Of a DNA stretch of 64,000 bases, positions 9,768 through 21,289 are shown one piece after another (positions within the stretch are counted from its first letter, which is position 1; each line of letters begins with the position of its first letter). Source of the stretch: Acanthosepion lycidas. Lineage: Eukaryota > Mollusca > Cephalopoda > Sepiida > Sepiidae. The stretch spans positions 75,166,590 through 75,230,589 of the forward strand of contig OZ010595.1 of NCBI GenBank assembly GCA_963932145.1. The letters are read 5' to 3'. The notes below the pieces were generated by a model. That model was not told the origin of the DNA, made no database searches, and was given only the letters and a program-made list of their open reading frames with translations. A program made the position numbers and the translations under genes.

Positions 9768-10324
9768 GGTATTTTTCAGTCTGCCCACATTGTTCCTGAA
9801 TGTGAAACAAGGTGAAAGTTTAGAGTGGGTTTGCTAGCAATACTGTGGAGAAATTATCCACACTCTGTTGGCACTTACTCTTTTGGGGACAACTCAGGTG
9901 CAGGACAATAAACCCAGCCCCTCCCTGAAAGAACCCCCCCACACACACACCTCCAATAGCGACAACGATAAAGGTGCCATTTTTCAGACACAGGGTATTG
10001 AAGAACCGAAACAGAGTAAGGCAATTGCCAAAAATTCAGTTACCATAAATAAAATAACTGTCTACTGAATTATTATATAATTATTATTAAGAGAATATTC
10101 GTAAGATGGGAATTTGGCTAGTACATAATGAATGTAAGATCCAATCATTTGCAGATGATGTAACGTAGTATTACATACCTCCAACATTTGTCACATTTAT
10201 GATGCAATTAAAATACACTAATATATACTTAAATTATACTAACATTTCAGAAATTAATCACTCACAGATGCAATCAGCTAAATATAACACCCACAAAAGT
10301 TTATATAATAATCTTCTAATGCTA
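9768..10324. other. Unassigned DNA
   Basis: No gene or repeat family recognised. A short C-run and (CA)n lie near 9935-9950. Confidence 0.35.
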
Positions 10325-10648
10325 TAAAAACCCCTTGATTATTATGTGTTGGGTGGAGTTAAGCAAGAAATCAACAAAACTCCTTGTAACACCAAAGGTG
10401 AACTGAAGGCAAGAATTATGGTAGCATTCACCAACTTAAACAAGAAGACCATTCAGAAGAGTTGCAGGAGATTCCAAAGCCACCTGGATGCTGTGGTTGA
10501 AACCAATGGTGATTTTACTGAATAAATTTAGTCTTTAGTGTTTCAAGAAATTTTTGTGTAATTTTGGTAAATATATCTTTTAAAATGAGATGTCAGTGGC
10601 ATTTTCATTTTTGTGTAATTTAGATAACTATTTATCCAGCACACCCTC

Positions 10649-10650
<2 letters not shown>
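10325..10650 (+). mobile_element. mariner family A 3' end, plus strand
   Basis: Translation gives a C-terminal mariner-transposase fragment with KQEINKTPCNTKGELKARIM followed by FTNLNKK and a terminal stretch ending NGDFTE before a stop. The 3' untranslated part (TTTTTGTGTAATTTTGGTAA, AAAATGAG) aligns with the minus-strand copy at 46355-46500. The first two catalytic residues are absent; the copy is 5'-truncated. Confidence 0.75.
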
Positions 10651-10681
<31 letters not shown>

Positions 10682-10695
10682 GAGAGAGAGAGAGG
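10651..10695. repeat. (TG)n(TA)n(GA)n compound microsatellite
   Basis: A GT run is followed by TA and then GA runs. It lies immediately after the mariner 3' terminus. Confidence 0.9.
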
Positions 10696-10818
10696 ATGGC
10701 TACTTCCTCATAATGAAATGTGCTGGACAGGTCATCTGACACATATGATGGATGGCAGATTGCCCAAAAAACTTTTTATGGTGAGCTGGCACAAGGTAAT
10801 CGACCCACTCATAAGCCA

Positions 10819-10845
10819 AAAAAAAAAAAAAAAAAAAAAAAAAAA
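10819..10845. repeat. Poly-A tract
   Basis: About 26 adenines followed by CAACAACA. No parent element is identified. Confidence 0.8.
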
Positions 10846-11169
10846 CAACAACATTTAAGTATGTAGTTAAATGTTACCTAAAGTCTCTTGGCATTAATGT
10901 TGAAGACTGTGAAACTGTTGCTAGAGATAGATCTGGCAGGAGAAGGTTGATTTTGGAATGCAGCAACAATTTTGAGCAGAAGAGAATTAAGCATTCCAAC
11001 AAAAATGCACACCATTAGGAAGGGAGAAATAGAAATCTTTCCCAGAGTTATTAGGACACCAAAATACTTGCAGTATTTGTGGAAAATCACCCTTACAGAA
11101 GCTTGTTTAGCAAGTTACATATACCAGAGAGGTTAGGTGCAATCTCCTGTGAATGCAACCCTACCAGAA

Positions 11170-11365
11170 AGACTTGCAGGTTACTTGTGCGAGTTTTGTG
11201 ACAAGGTTTGTAAATGTGTTTCAGGACTCAAACATCACATGATTGTACACAAGTACAGATAAGTTTCCAACATAGGTAACACAGACAAACTTTGTTTGCC
11301 ATGTGTGTTGTGTAAGTGAAACTCACCTTAAGAATCACTTATGATCCCATAGCAGAGCGTTAGCT
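11170..11365 (+). pseudogene. Degenerate pair of C2H2 zinc fingers, probably LINE-derived
   Basis: One frame gives CEFCDKVCKCVSGLKHHMIVH, with C-x2-C-x12-H-x3-H spacing, at about 11188-11250. A second frame, starting about 60 bp on, gives CHVCCVSETHLKNHL then a stop and SHSR, resembling a second finger. The two are in different frames, so the pair is broken. Similar finger pairs occur near the ends of some LINE proteins and in host zinc-finger genes. With no intact gene nearby I favour a LINE remnant, but a host pseudogene is possible. Confidence 0.45.
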
Positions 11366-12414
11366 CAGGTAAAAATGATCAAAATAATTAAATTCTGAAT
11401 GAAAAAAAAAACACTAAAAAATACTATCAAGTGGGAGAGACGTTCTTTCTCTGCAAAGAAGTGACAACCATTATCTATACAGGGATCAGGCATTTATTGA
11501 CTTCAGTTTACAAAGTCATCTCACAATGCTGTGTCATTACTACACTAGCTATGGAGCTCAGTCTACCCCTTTATACTAGATAGTCACTAACCCTACAAGA
11601 AGGGTTATCTACCATTTGATAGGTCTTGTTTTTAAACCATGACCACTCGGTGTTTAGCCATCCCTCTCTACAGAAATGACAGGTGAGGGTGCCAGTTTAA
11701 TAGCCAATGGCCTGAACATACTGCAGGTAGTAACAGTACCAGTAACGCTTGATGAATGACTTAACATAATCCTTAATTAACCAAGTGACCTGATACTCTA
11801 TGTGCAGGCAAAAAAATAGAAAATAAAAATGAAGTTCTAACCTTGACATGAGCAGCTATAAGAAGACAACAGTAGGTATTATTGCCACACATCACTGGTT
11901 TTAAAATTTTTTGCTCATCAGAGTAAAACTGAATCAATGCACAACTTGTTAGGCACAAAAAATATGGAATAAGTGCCTGATACTAGTGAAGTTTTTTTTT
12001 TCTTTTTCACTTTCTCAAAATTCTACTTTTAGAAGTCAAGGCAGGAAGTATGAACTATACTTAGACATCTTTGGTAGCCCTCCCTGACTTTAGGATACAC
12101 TTTAACCAAGAAGACATAAGAGAATAAACAAATTATCCACTTTAATATTGGATGTCCTCGTCTGACAGGAAACAGTTACTTCTTTTAATAGACTAATAGC
12201 CAACTCACAAAATGGTTGTCATTCACAAACAATTGCCTTACTGTTGTCAATGCAGATAAGACATTTATAAAGCTGCTCAATTCATTTAAACCAGTCTTAA
12301 GCGGAATCCTAAGACTCACTGATATTTAGATTTAAACTAGTAAAGAATCTAATCTTAAAATAGTTTGTGCGAGTATTAAATATTCCAATACGATAAATGA
12401 TCCAATTCACACTC
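11366..12414. other. Unassigned DNA
   Basis: No family recognised. The part 11450-11760 is less AT-rich than its surroundings and may be an old repeat, but I could not match it elsewhere in the window. Confidence 0.35.
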
Positions 12415-12760
12415 CTCGATTTTATTCAGGAGGAGAGGTTCATTCCTTGTTTCCTGTTTAGGACTGAGTTTCCAGTTCCTTCTCAAGTCTGCTTCAATCC
12501 TATGCTCCTAACATCTCTGCCTAAACTCTGAAATTTTATTTACTATTTATTTTTTATCTTGACAGGATTAGATAGGTTAGCCTATTGTCTGGTTGACATT
12601 CCACCCATCTTTTTAACAAGAGTAGAGGTTTATCCCTTGTTTCTTGTTCAGGATAGGGCTTCTGGTTCCTTCTAAAGTCTTTTTCATTCTCTTTCACTCC
12701 CAGTAACCCCTTGCATCTTAGTGGCATTATCTACTTGCTTGGGGTGAAAAAAAAATGTTT
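12415..12760 (+). mobile_element. Jockey-like LINE 3' end with internal duplication
   Basis: The end (CAGTAACCCCTTGCATCTTAG, then TTGCTTGGGGTG) matches other LINE 3' ends at 1320-1345 and 13683-13725 (reverse). Inside, a stretch of about 70 bp containing GGTTCATTCCTTGTTTCCTG is repeated with changes about 190 bp later (TTATCCCTTGTTTCTTG). A short A run follows. Confidence 0.55.
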
Positions 12761-13034
12761 TTAATTTTATATGTACAAATTGATGAAGAGAAAATACATT
12801 TGATTAGTAAATAAATGCACAGAGAAAAAAAAATAATGTATTGTCATTCCTTTTTCTTTTCAGAAAACTGGACACAATGTATATGTTAGGTGTTTGAGAA
12901 AATTCCCCAACTTTTAAACTGAAGACTGAATACCCAACTGGAAATCCATCTTATGCTAGAAATTTTTTCACACCTTTAATATTTTTTATTGCTCCAAGAA
13001 AAAAAAAAAAAGAAATGTATTAAGCGACTGTGGT
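12761..13034. other. Unassigned DNA
   Basis: AT-rich with A tracts; nothing recognised. Confidence 0.35.
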
Positions 13035-13408
13035 TCAGTTTCTATGGCTTATGAAACCCTTTCAGGTTATTTAAAGCCAGAAAATATTTTTAGAATTTTA
13101 TTTTGAGATAATAATGGTTTAGCCTCAATGATTAACCCATAGCTGGAGGGAGAAGAGTGGATTCATACTTTTCCCAAGGTTATTTGTGTGTAAGTGGATA
13201 TAATAAGCCCAATCAGAATTGGAATTCAGCTTTTTGATTAACAATTCCAAACCATTACCCATTACACCATCTGCACATCCAAGTTTACAGCACCTGGTAT
13301 TGCCAAGTGGTCACCCATCAAGGTACTGACCACACTCAAAATTAACTTCAGTAAATGTACGGGGGGGGGGGTTGTTATGGTGTTTCAACATGACGTATGT
13401 ATAAGCCT
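13035..13408 (-). mobile_element. 5S-rRNA-headed composite SINE (copy B)
   Basis: Same architecture as copy A on the minus strand: 5S-like head at 13408-13282 (containing the C-box-like region and TGCTGTAAACTTGG), tRNA-like segment, body, and tail at 13060-13040. A G run of about 10 interrupts the head near 13361. The copy is diverged and non-functional as 5S. Confidence 0.85.
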
Positions 13409-13649
13409 ATATTAAGAAACAAGAGTATTATAAAAAAAAAAACTGATATGATAAATAAAAACAGTGTATTTAATAAGCAATGATAAAGTATGCCAAGTCT
13501 GACTCAAATTCACAATATTGATTCACCCCAAGGAGGAATGCATTTGTCAATAATAATATGCTTGCCATTACTGTTCAATAATCATTATTCATTTACTGAA
13601 GATTATATACACTATTTTCGTTTTACTTTTATGCTTCAATTATCCCTAA

Positions 13650-13672
13650 TTTTTTTTTTTTTTTTTTTTTTA
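13650..13672. repeat. Poly-T tract at LINE 3' end
   Basis: A run of about 22 thymines directly left of a minus-strand LINE 3' end, consistent with that LINE's poly-A tail. Confidence 0.75.
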
Positions 13673-14035
13673 TTAAGCATTTCACTCCAAGCAAGGCAGG
13701 AGTGCCACTAGTACACAAAGGGTTACAGAAAGTGTAAGTAAGAGAAAAGACTGGGTATGGGGGGGTAGAGAAAGGATAAAAAGAACGGGGATCAGAGCAT
13801 CAGTAGATGTCGATTGACACTACATTTAAATTTTTGAAGATTATAGTTATCAGAGAAGCAAGTAAGAGGAAGGGAGTTCAACTGTTGGGAAGCGTGAGAG
13901 AAGCTGCTGTTGGAGTAGAAGAGGTGGTCACATTTAACTGTTTCAACAGTAAAAGGGTGGGACAAGATGTTAATCTACTAGCACACTTAAATTCATGTAG
14001 TCAGGGCACCAGTGAAAACAGCTCATTAGCATGTT
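13673..14035 (-). mobile_element. Jockey-like LINE 3' end, minus strand
   Basis: The reverse complement aligns closely with 1128-1372, including the poly-A side and the C-terminal coding stretch. The 100-residue plus-strand frame over it is a shadow. Coding potential is lost. Confidence 0.7.
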
Positions 14036-14688
14036 CTTTTAGAAAAGAACTTTATATATATATAAAGTGCATTTGGGCAGCAAATTCTCTTTTAGGCATG
14101 TCTGATTGAATAAGTCATTTAATTGTAATATATAGAAAAATATTTGTGAATATGAAAGGGTTATGATCTAAATAAGCAGACAATGTTTTTAACTTATTCA
14201 ATCAGACATATATGTGTGTGTGTTAACAAATAAAGCATTCCACATCTGTGGTAAAAAAAAAAACCCAGTTTGGTGATACTTTAAGTTAATGATAGGGTAT
14301 CCTAAGTTAGAGGTAATGGTATTTCAACACTGAAAGCATGCCTCACCCCAGGGTCATCCTCTGATAAAAGCTCTGTTGACAGCACAGCTGGCTGTGTGTG
14401 TGTGTGTGTGTTATAAGGAAAGTATTGAAAAATTATGGGAACCAACCAAAAATCCCTGCAGAAATCTAATGTTTGTTCATTTGGTTAGGGTTTATGAATG
14501 GAGACATTGTGTTCAAGCATGAAAAAGACTGTCTCTGCTTGGTGTTGATCTCAATGCCCACTTCTCTATTTACAAATGCTCTATCTCCAATATTGAGCGC
14601 TTTTACCCATAAATATACCATACATTAAAACTATATCATTATATATATTTATTTCTTATCCTCATCTTTATTCCACAAGACAATATAG
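14036..14688. other. Unassigned DNA with an 18-bp inverted repeat
   Basis: ATGTCTGATTGAATAAGT at 14098-14115 is perfectly complementary to 14192-14209, giving a stem with a 76-base loop. The span may be a small decayed MITE. A (GT)n run lies near 14395-14411. Nothing else recognised. Confidence 0.45.
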
Positions 14689-14985
14689 CCTCATGGATTA
14701 AAGCATTGGTTTGTGAATTTGGTGACATAGTATTTCAATCCTTGGTCCTGGTGGCATGAACTCAGCAACAAGGTGAGAAGCATTAAATAAGAAAGAGACA
14801 AGAATACCCTAGAAATGGCCAGAGGAACAAGAACAATCTACCCTTGTACATTAAATAAACACTTCAGTTCAAAATTCCCCGTAAGTTACCCAGATCAAAA
14901 CACCTAATGAAAGCCGGAAGGCACAACAGTGGAGAAGTTGTGATAACCACAACAATGATTAGGACAATAGTCAACATGTAAAGAA
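14689..14985 (+). mobile_element. SINE family T, head type 1
   Basis: Head: TAGCCTCATGGATTAAAGC (A-box region), GAATTTGGTGACATAGT, and B-box-like TTTCAATCC. Centre: GGAACAAGAACAATCTACCC. Tail: CACCTAATGAAAGCCGG and AGGACAATAGTC. The tRNA-like head suggests an internal polymerase III promoter, by family knowledge. Confidence 0.75.
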
Positions 14986-15037
14986 TGATAGCTGTCATGC
15001 TCATCTAATGATTATGACTGTCACTGACAAGTTTTAG

Positions 15038-15852
15038 TTAATCATTTTCCCACAAGGTGTGAATGCTACTAGGACACAGGGTATGCAGGGGTTTACAGAG
15101 AGTGAAATTGAGAGAAGAGGCCGAGTCTTCGGGGAGTGGGGGGAGAGAGAAAGAATAAAAGATGAATGGGATTCATGACAGAAGATGGCGATTAATGTTG
15201 CATAAGAAATCGATTAAACTACATTTAAATTTTTGAAGATTATAGTTATCAGGTAAGTAAGTAAACAGAAGGGAATTCCACAGGTGAGAAGTGCGAGAAA
15301 AGAAACTTGAAATATAAGTAATGGTTACATTTAACTATTTCAAGAGTAAAAGGGTAAGACCTAGATGCCAATCTAGTAGCATGTTTAAATGTATGTAGTC
15401 TGGACACTCGGGATAAAAGCTTACCAGAGCAGTTGCCAAGAAAATATTTGTAGAAAAGAAAGAGGGAAGCCACATCATGTTGGGGGAAAAGCAACTGAAG
15501 TTGAGATCGTAAGTTAGGATCAATTAAATTGCAGATCCTCCTTTGGATTTTGTTAAGAACCTTACAATGAATAGCAGGAGCACCAGACCAGATATGGCAA
15601 CAGTATTCAATGCACGGATGAATGGTAGATTTGTAAATGTGCAAGATGGACTCTGACACAGTCACCCAACATTCTTTGCAGTAGATGCAGCTATTGATTC
15701 GATGTAGTCATTCCACTTCAGGTCAGCTGAAAACACGAGGCCAAGAAGATGCAATGGATTGCTCTCCATGAGTCCAGCATCATCCATGCTGAGGACAAAC
15801 AGGAAATTTTCTCTACCAATGGTTATATTTTCTGTTTTCCTTTTGAATTTGT
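15038..15852 (-). pseudogene. Jockey-like LINE, reverse-transcriptase C-terminal part
   Basis: The minus-strand open stretch 15665-15249 translates to the post-RT C-terminus of a non-LTR retrotransposon protein, with SILHIYKSTIHPCIEYCCHIW, IQRRICNLIDPN and DVASLFLFYKYFLG. Upstream coding (15852-15666) is recognisable in another frame (LLGLVFSADLKWNDYIES), so a frameshift or stop separates them at about 15665. The 3' untranslated end runs left to 15038 and matches the other LINE 3' ends. The protein would have copied its own RNA at a nicked target; this copy lacks the endonuclease and most of the RT domain. Confidence 0.8.
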
Positions 15853-15987
15853 AGGTCTGATGAATTGGATCATGATTATACTCCCATGTAATAAGTTATA
15901 ACCATGGAATATTAGGGTTTGAGCTTTTTATATTAGATTCTTGCTCTGCCATGTATATAGAGCTCTACTTAGATTTTATCATCTTGG

Positions 15988-16022
15988 AAATATATATATA
16001 TATATATATATACATACACAAC

Positions 16023-16092
<70 letters not shown>

Positions 16093-16230
16093 CCGCTAAT
16101 ATTATATATATATACCGCTAATATTATATATATATATACCGCTAATATTATATATATATATATATATACCACTAATATTATATATATATATATACCACTA
16201 ATATATATATATATATATATATATATACCA

Positions 16231-16268
<38 letters not shown>

Positions 16269-16269
16269 A

Positions 16270-16309
<40 letters not shown>

Positions 16310-16310
16310 A

Positions 16311-16350
<40 letters not shown>

Positions 16351-16351
16351 A

Positions 16352-16391
<40 letters not shown>

Positions 16392-16392
16392 A

Positions 16393-16432
<40 letters not shown>

Positions 16433-16433
16433 A

Positions 16434-16473
<40 letters not shown>

Positions 16474-16474
16474 A

Positions 16475-16514
<40 letters not shown>

Positions 16515-16515
16515 A

Positions 16516-16553
<38 letters not shown>

Positions 16554-16554
16554 A

Positions 16555-16594
<40 letters not shown>

Positions 16595-16595
16595 A

Positions 16596-16633
<38 letters not shown>

Positions 16634-16692
16634 ACTAATATTATATATATATATATATACCACTAATATTATATATATATATATATACCACT

Positions 16693-16724
<32 letters not shown>

Positions 16725-16761
16725 CACTAATATTATATATATATATATATATATACACCAC

Positions 16762-16817
<56 letters not shown>

Positions 16818-17083
16818 ACTAATATTATATATATATATATATATACCACTAATATTATATATATATATATATACCACTAATATTATATATATATATATAC
16901 CACTAATATTATATATATATATATACCACTAATATTATATATATATATATATATATACCACTAATATTATATATATATATATATATATACCACTAATATT
17001 ATATATATATATATATATACCACTAATATTATATATATATATATATATACCACTAATATTATATATATATATATATATACCAC

Positions 17084-17152
<69 letters not shown>
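15988..17152. repeat. Ordered (TA)n array with CCACTAATA interruptions, 1.17 kb
   Basis: Long TA runs are interrupted about 35 times by a short unit reading CCACTAATA (CCGCTAATA in a few units at the left). From about 16228 to 16632 the interruptions are 38-41 bp apart, most exactly 41 bp, so the array has a higher-order period. Outside that stretch the spacing is shorter and more variable. The open reading frames over it encode only IY/YI repeats and are artefacts. The array abuts the Penelope-like element on its right. Confidence 0.95.
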
Positions 17153-17155
<3 letters not shown>

Positions 17156-18503
17156 ATGCATGTTTCATTAAATAATATAGACAAGTTTTGTCCATTTATT
17201 TTAAGTAAGTTCCTTTCATATTGTCTGATAAGTTTAATAACATTATCATTGAAAAACGAAAGGAAATCACCATATTGATATGTTTAAATCCAATCTAAGC
17301 TTTCAGCTTACATAAGCCATTATGAAAGATGACAATTACTTTTCAATATATCAACCAATACAGGTGCAAAACGATAATGAAACACGGATGAAACAATGAT
17401 AGTCTGTTTTCGTTGCATGAAAAATTTCAAAGCAATGACTAACTCGTGTATACAAGACACGAAAGAGAAAATCACATCGCAGCTTGTGATGTCACACATG
17501 ACCACGCGAGAATGAAAACGAGAAGTATTAAGCATGGGAAGCCATTGGTATAAACCAATGCCTTCTGTTATCAATTATAGGAATTTATGAATATTTCTGG
17601 AGATTTTGTAGTTTATTTTGTTCAGGTTAGGTTTCAACTGTTTTATGTATATAGCTTCAAGAATTTTTAGTTTTTGTTCATTGCTTTCATGTTTAAGTAT
17701 AGTTGTGTTTTCAACAAGGATTTTCCAGAATTGTGTACACCGCCAGGCATGTTGTTTTAAATGCCTAAAAATGTTAGAGTTATCATTCAAATGTAGAGTC
17801 ACACGTTGTGAAAGCAAGTTTGTAGTGTGACCAACATAAATATTATTTAATCCATTGGAGATACAATCTCCCAAAGGGCACTTGAATTTGTAAACTATGT
17901 TGTTTTTTTTTTTGCAAATCGCTAAGGGGGGGGGGAAGAATCATTGCGAATAATTCAGTTTGATATACAAGATTTAGTGTAGTATATAATTAACCTAATT
18001 TTTTTGCTAGGATCTGTTGTAGATATATTAGTATTTACTGATTTTTTTAGTATATTTTCCTCTTGTTTATAATAAGTATGCATTTGACTACGATATAAAA
18101 GATTAATATGTTTGGAATTAGTTGAAGCAGTATTATGTTTTATTTGCTTAGTATTAAGTCTTCTAAGAAAGCGTGGTCATATGTGATGTCACGAGCTGCG
18201 ATGCGGTTTTCGCTTCCGCATCTCGTATACACGAGTTAGTCATTGCTTTGAAATTTTTCATGCAACAAAAACAATCTATCATTGTTTCATCCATGTATTG
18301 GTTGATATATTGAAAAGTAATTGTCATCTTTCATAATGGCTTATGTAAGCTGAAAGCTTAAATTGGATTTAAACATATCAATATGGTGATTTCCTTTCGT
18401 CTTTCAATGATAATGTTATTAAGCTTATCAGACAATCTGAAAGGAACTTACTTAAAATAAATCGACAAAACTTGTCGATATTATTTAATGAAACATGCAT
18501 CAA
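17153..18503 (-). mobile_element. Penelope-like element with inverted terminal arms
   Basis: A left arm (17153-17507) and right arm (18171-18503) are inverted copies of each other, roughly 340 bp and about 90% alike by eye. The left arm carries about 20 extra bases near 17360. Between them the minus strand encodes the end of a Penelope-like protein. Penelope-like elements are known to carry such terminal repeats (pLTRs) in direct or inverted order, with the 5' part often truncated; this copy fits. The left arm starts exactly where the (TA)n array stops, and a short TA run follows the right arm by about 17 bp. Confidence 0.8.
17575..18168 (-). pseudogene. Penelope-like element protein, C-terminal GIY-YIG part
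   Basis: The frame at 17901-17575 contains CPLGDCISNGLNNIYVGHTT, then RVTLHLND, a central FWKILVENTTIL, and KILEAIYIKQLKPNLNK. These are the conserved blocks of the GIY-YIG endonuclease at the C-terminus of Penelope-like reverse transcriptases, including the Arg and Glu expected in the active site. Upstream (18165-17935) another frame gives RRLNTKQ, YRSQMHTYYKQEEN and PSKKIRLIIYYTKS, the linker between RT and endonuclease. The two parts are separated by a run of C on this strand (17927-17936 as G), a probable frameshift. The reverse-transcriptase domain itself is missing. Confidence 0.85.
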
Positions 18504-19169
18504 TGAAAAATTGCTGCCTATATATATATATGGAATAGATTATATCCAACAAATATTTTAATATATTTTGTTTATAGGTTATTTTTATGGATACAACTCA
18601 TTTGAGTAAATGCTCTCTTTTTAATTAAACAGTATTAATTACATTTACCAACCTGAATATTCAAGAAATTTCATAGAAAATATGTGTCCTCTGATAGGAA
18701 TTAAACCTGTATCCCATACAGAGACCATTATTTGGCCTGACATGCTGTGTTTATAAGCATTAATTCGAACTTTGCTAAACCAGAAGTCCTCTGTGACTGA
18801 ATAGTTAACAGTACATCAGGTCATACATATTCCAGCAGAGCACTGCTCCCTTTCACTTGGCCCATGTGACCCAAGTGAATTATCACAAATATATCATCCT
18901 CAACATGTAAGTTCCAGGCTCTCCTAATCTGAATCCTTCCCCACTACCAATTCAAGATTACTATGCCTAGTGTGTCATGTCATGAACAGGATGACCAATA
19001 TAAACAAGAACCATCTGATATGATTTGCTTCAAAGAGGGCTATTTTAGTAAATAAACTGTGTTTCTGAATTGAGAATATATAGACGTTTATTTGAATTAC
19101 GTATATATTTTTTTCTTTTTTTGCAATGTCCCTTCAGGATATAGACAACTAAGACTTTCTATAGATTCC
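18504..19169. other. Unassigned DNA
   Basis: No certain feature. The minus strand near 18740-18690 has a B-box-like GGTTTAATTCC and could be a decayed SINE head; evidence is weak. Confidence 0.3.
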
Positions 19170-19425
19170 TGTTCTTTATTATCTATGAATTGCCATGAAA
19201 ATAGTAGAGTGGCTTCTTATTGCCTCCAACAGTGTTTTAAGCCATTCTTCATTTAGATGGCCTTCCACCCAGTCTACTCTGTGATAAAACTAAAAGAAGG
19301 TATGGATTTATGCCTTTCTTAGGGGGATTTGTGCAAAACTGAATATAGTAGTCTAGGCTAGATTTTGATCTCTGCTCGACGATTCAGCTTTCAACATCAA
19401 TAGCTGTTATCTTTTGAAAAAAAAA
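19170..19425 (-). mobile_element. SINE family C fragment, minus strand
   Basis: Shares TTCTTTATTATCTATGAATTG at the left with 60807-60826. Shares a body with AAGGTATGGATTTATGCCTT and TTTGTGCAAAACTGAATATA with other family C copies. The tRNA-like head is at the right, decayed. Confidence 0.5.
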
Positions 19426-19445
19426 GAAAAAAAAATTTTTTTCTT

Positions 19446-19690
19446 TGTCAATTCCAATTGCAGTAGCAATGACTGCAAAACACTTCCCCTCCCCAATTTA
19501 TAGGCAGAGGCACACAAATCGAGGCTGGGATTTTTTCCTAGCCCATAAAAATAGGCTGGTTCTCAGTTTCATCAGTCTCAGTCCCAGTCTGTCTTGAAGT
19601 CAGAGTCCATGTTGCAAACTTTGTCAATTGTTTGTTGAACATACAACATTCATTTATTTTACATATTTCAATGGCTACCCACACCACAAT
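19446..19690 (+). mobile_element. LTR-like dispersed repeat, copy 1
   Basis: Begins TGTCAATTCCAATT and contains AATGACTGCAAAACACTTCC, CTCCCCAATTTATAGGCAGA and a CCCATAAAAATAGGCTGG block. It aligns with 23846-24165 and 59159-59545. A TG start, an AATAAAA-like signal and the lack of any promoter box of polymerase III favour a solo LTR over a SINE, but no target duplication is clear. Confidence 0.45.
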
Positions 19691-21215
19691 TTTTTTTTAT
19701 TAACTATCTTTGTTTTCCTTTATATTACAATTTAAATATTTGTACATAACACTTTATAGAGTACCCAGATGCTATACGCTTATTCTCAACAAAACAACTT
19801 TGATTTTAGGCAGAAGTTCCAAGCAATATTTAAATGACCTCATCATTTTTGCTAGGTAATTTGCTATATTTGTAACAAACAGATTTTATGTCACAAAAGC
19901 TATGCATAAGATTAATATCATCTTACTTTAAATCTTTTTTACTCTTATGTCTATATATTTAAAACACCGGTTGCGTGATCAAGCTTCCCATGTTCAGAAT
20001 ACAGGGAATATATACAACCATTCCTCAAATCCCACTTTTAAATTAACTCCAGAAAAAAATAGGCACTTTTATAAAATAGCTGAAGTACCCACCTATAGCA
20101 GGTGAGAGTTCAGGACCAGTTATAATGAGAGCAAAATGATTCTTTAGTAAAAATGGTGAGCTGTTCTGCTCTGGAAAAAAAAGTATAACTAAATGGAAAA
20201 AAACATCCTTTTGACACTGTTTTTTGCAGGTATGAAAATCCAAATTTGCCAAGTTTTTTTTTTTTTTTTTGCAAATCTTAAGCCAAATTATAGTCTTACA
20301 CCAAATAGTTAGAAATGGTAATTATTAAAATTATATGAATATAACAGAAGTGGATATCTATTTTTGTTATGAGGCAAAAAATTACTCTGAAACTTCACCC
20401 AGGGTTCAATAAATGTTGATAGCAAATTGGAGAATTGTACTCAAAATGGTTTAGCCATATATAGCTCACTTTTACTAATGGTGGAAGCCATTAAAAAGCT
20501 AATTGTAAAATCAAATTACAACTTATATTTTCGTAAAATTTAATCAATCATCACTTAGGAAAAACAAAAAAAAAGAAGCAAATTTCAAAATAAAAATAAA
20601 TCTTGTTTCAAGGGGTTAAAAAAAGAGGGGAAATTCATAATGTATGTAATTAGGAATAAAAAACAGATTAGAGAAAGTAAAAAGAAGGCTGTAACTCCAG
20701 ACTTGCTAATATTCTTCATGTTCTCACCAGAATCCTTTGGGATAAGTTAAGTCGTCAACTATTTAAACATTGAATTGTTGACATTTAAGAAAAAATATTT
20801 CTATGAGAAAAAAAAAAAACTTTAAGAGGAGGAGGAGGAGGAGAAGGTGTGGATATTCTGACTTCTTCCAGCAGCCAATAATTTAGCCTATTTCTCAGTC
20901 TTTTTAAACCCACTAAGTTTAAAAACTAATTCAGATACACTGCTGTGACTTTTTCATGCTGATAAAACTTCAACTTCTAAATTTTCTCTCACAAGAAATG
21001 AATAGGAAAAAAAACCTGAACATATTTAAGCAACACATTTATAAATATGAAAGAAAAAGATGTGGCATTAGATAAGCTTATAGTTTTTATTGGTTCAGTT
21101 TCAAGTGCTTAATATTTTCACAATAATTCATTAGAATAGGGACATTGTCTATGCAATGCTGTATAAACAAGGAAGACGTCTTAATGTGTAAGCATACAGA
21201 ATTTTTACAACCACA

Positions 21216-21216
<1 letters not shown>
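19691..21216. other. Unassigned AT-rich DNA
   Basis: Nothing recognised apart from A/T tracts and a short (GGA)n at about 20828-20842. Confidence 0.4.

Positions 21217-21217
<1 letters not shown>

Positions 21218-21289
<72 letters not shown>
21218..21289. repeat. (TA)n(TG)n compound microsatellite
   Basis: About 42 bp of TA followed by about 28 bp of TG. Confidence 0.95.

Noticed and set aside
13807..14109. 100-residue plus-strand open frame
   Set aside because: Antisense shadow over a minus-strand LINE 3' end.
15988..17152. Regularly spaced short units reminiscent of a CRISPR array
   Set aside because: The intervals between units are only TA repeats, not diverse spacers, and the DNA is animal-like.
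15969..17195. Several open frames of 60-90 residues made of IY/YI repeats
   Set aside because: They are direct translations of the (TA)n array and have no coding meaning.
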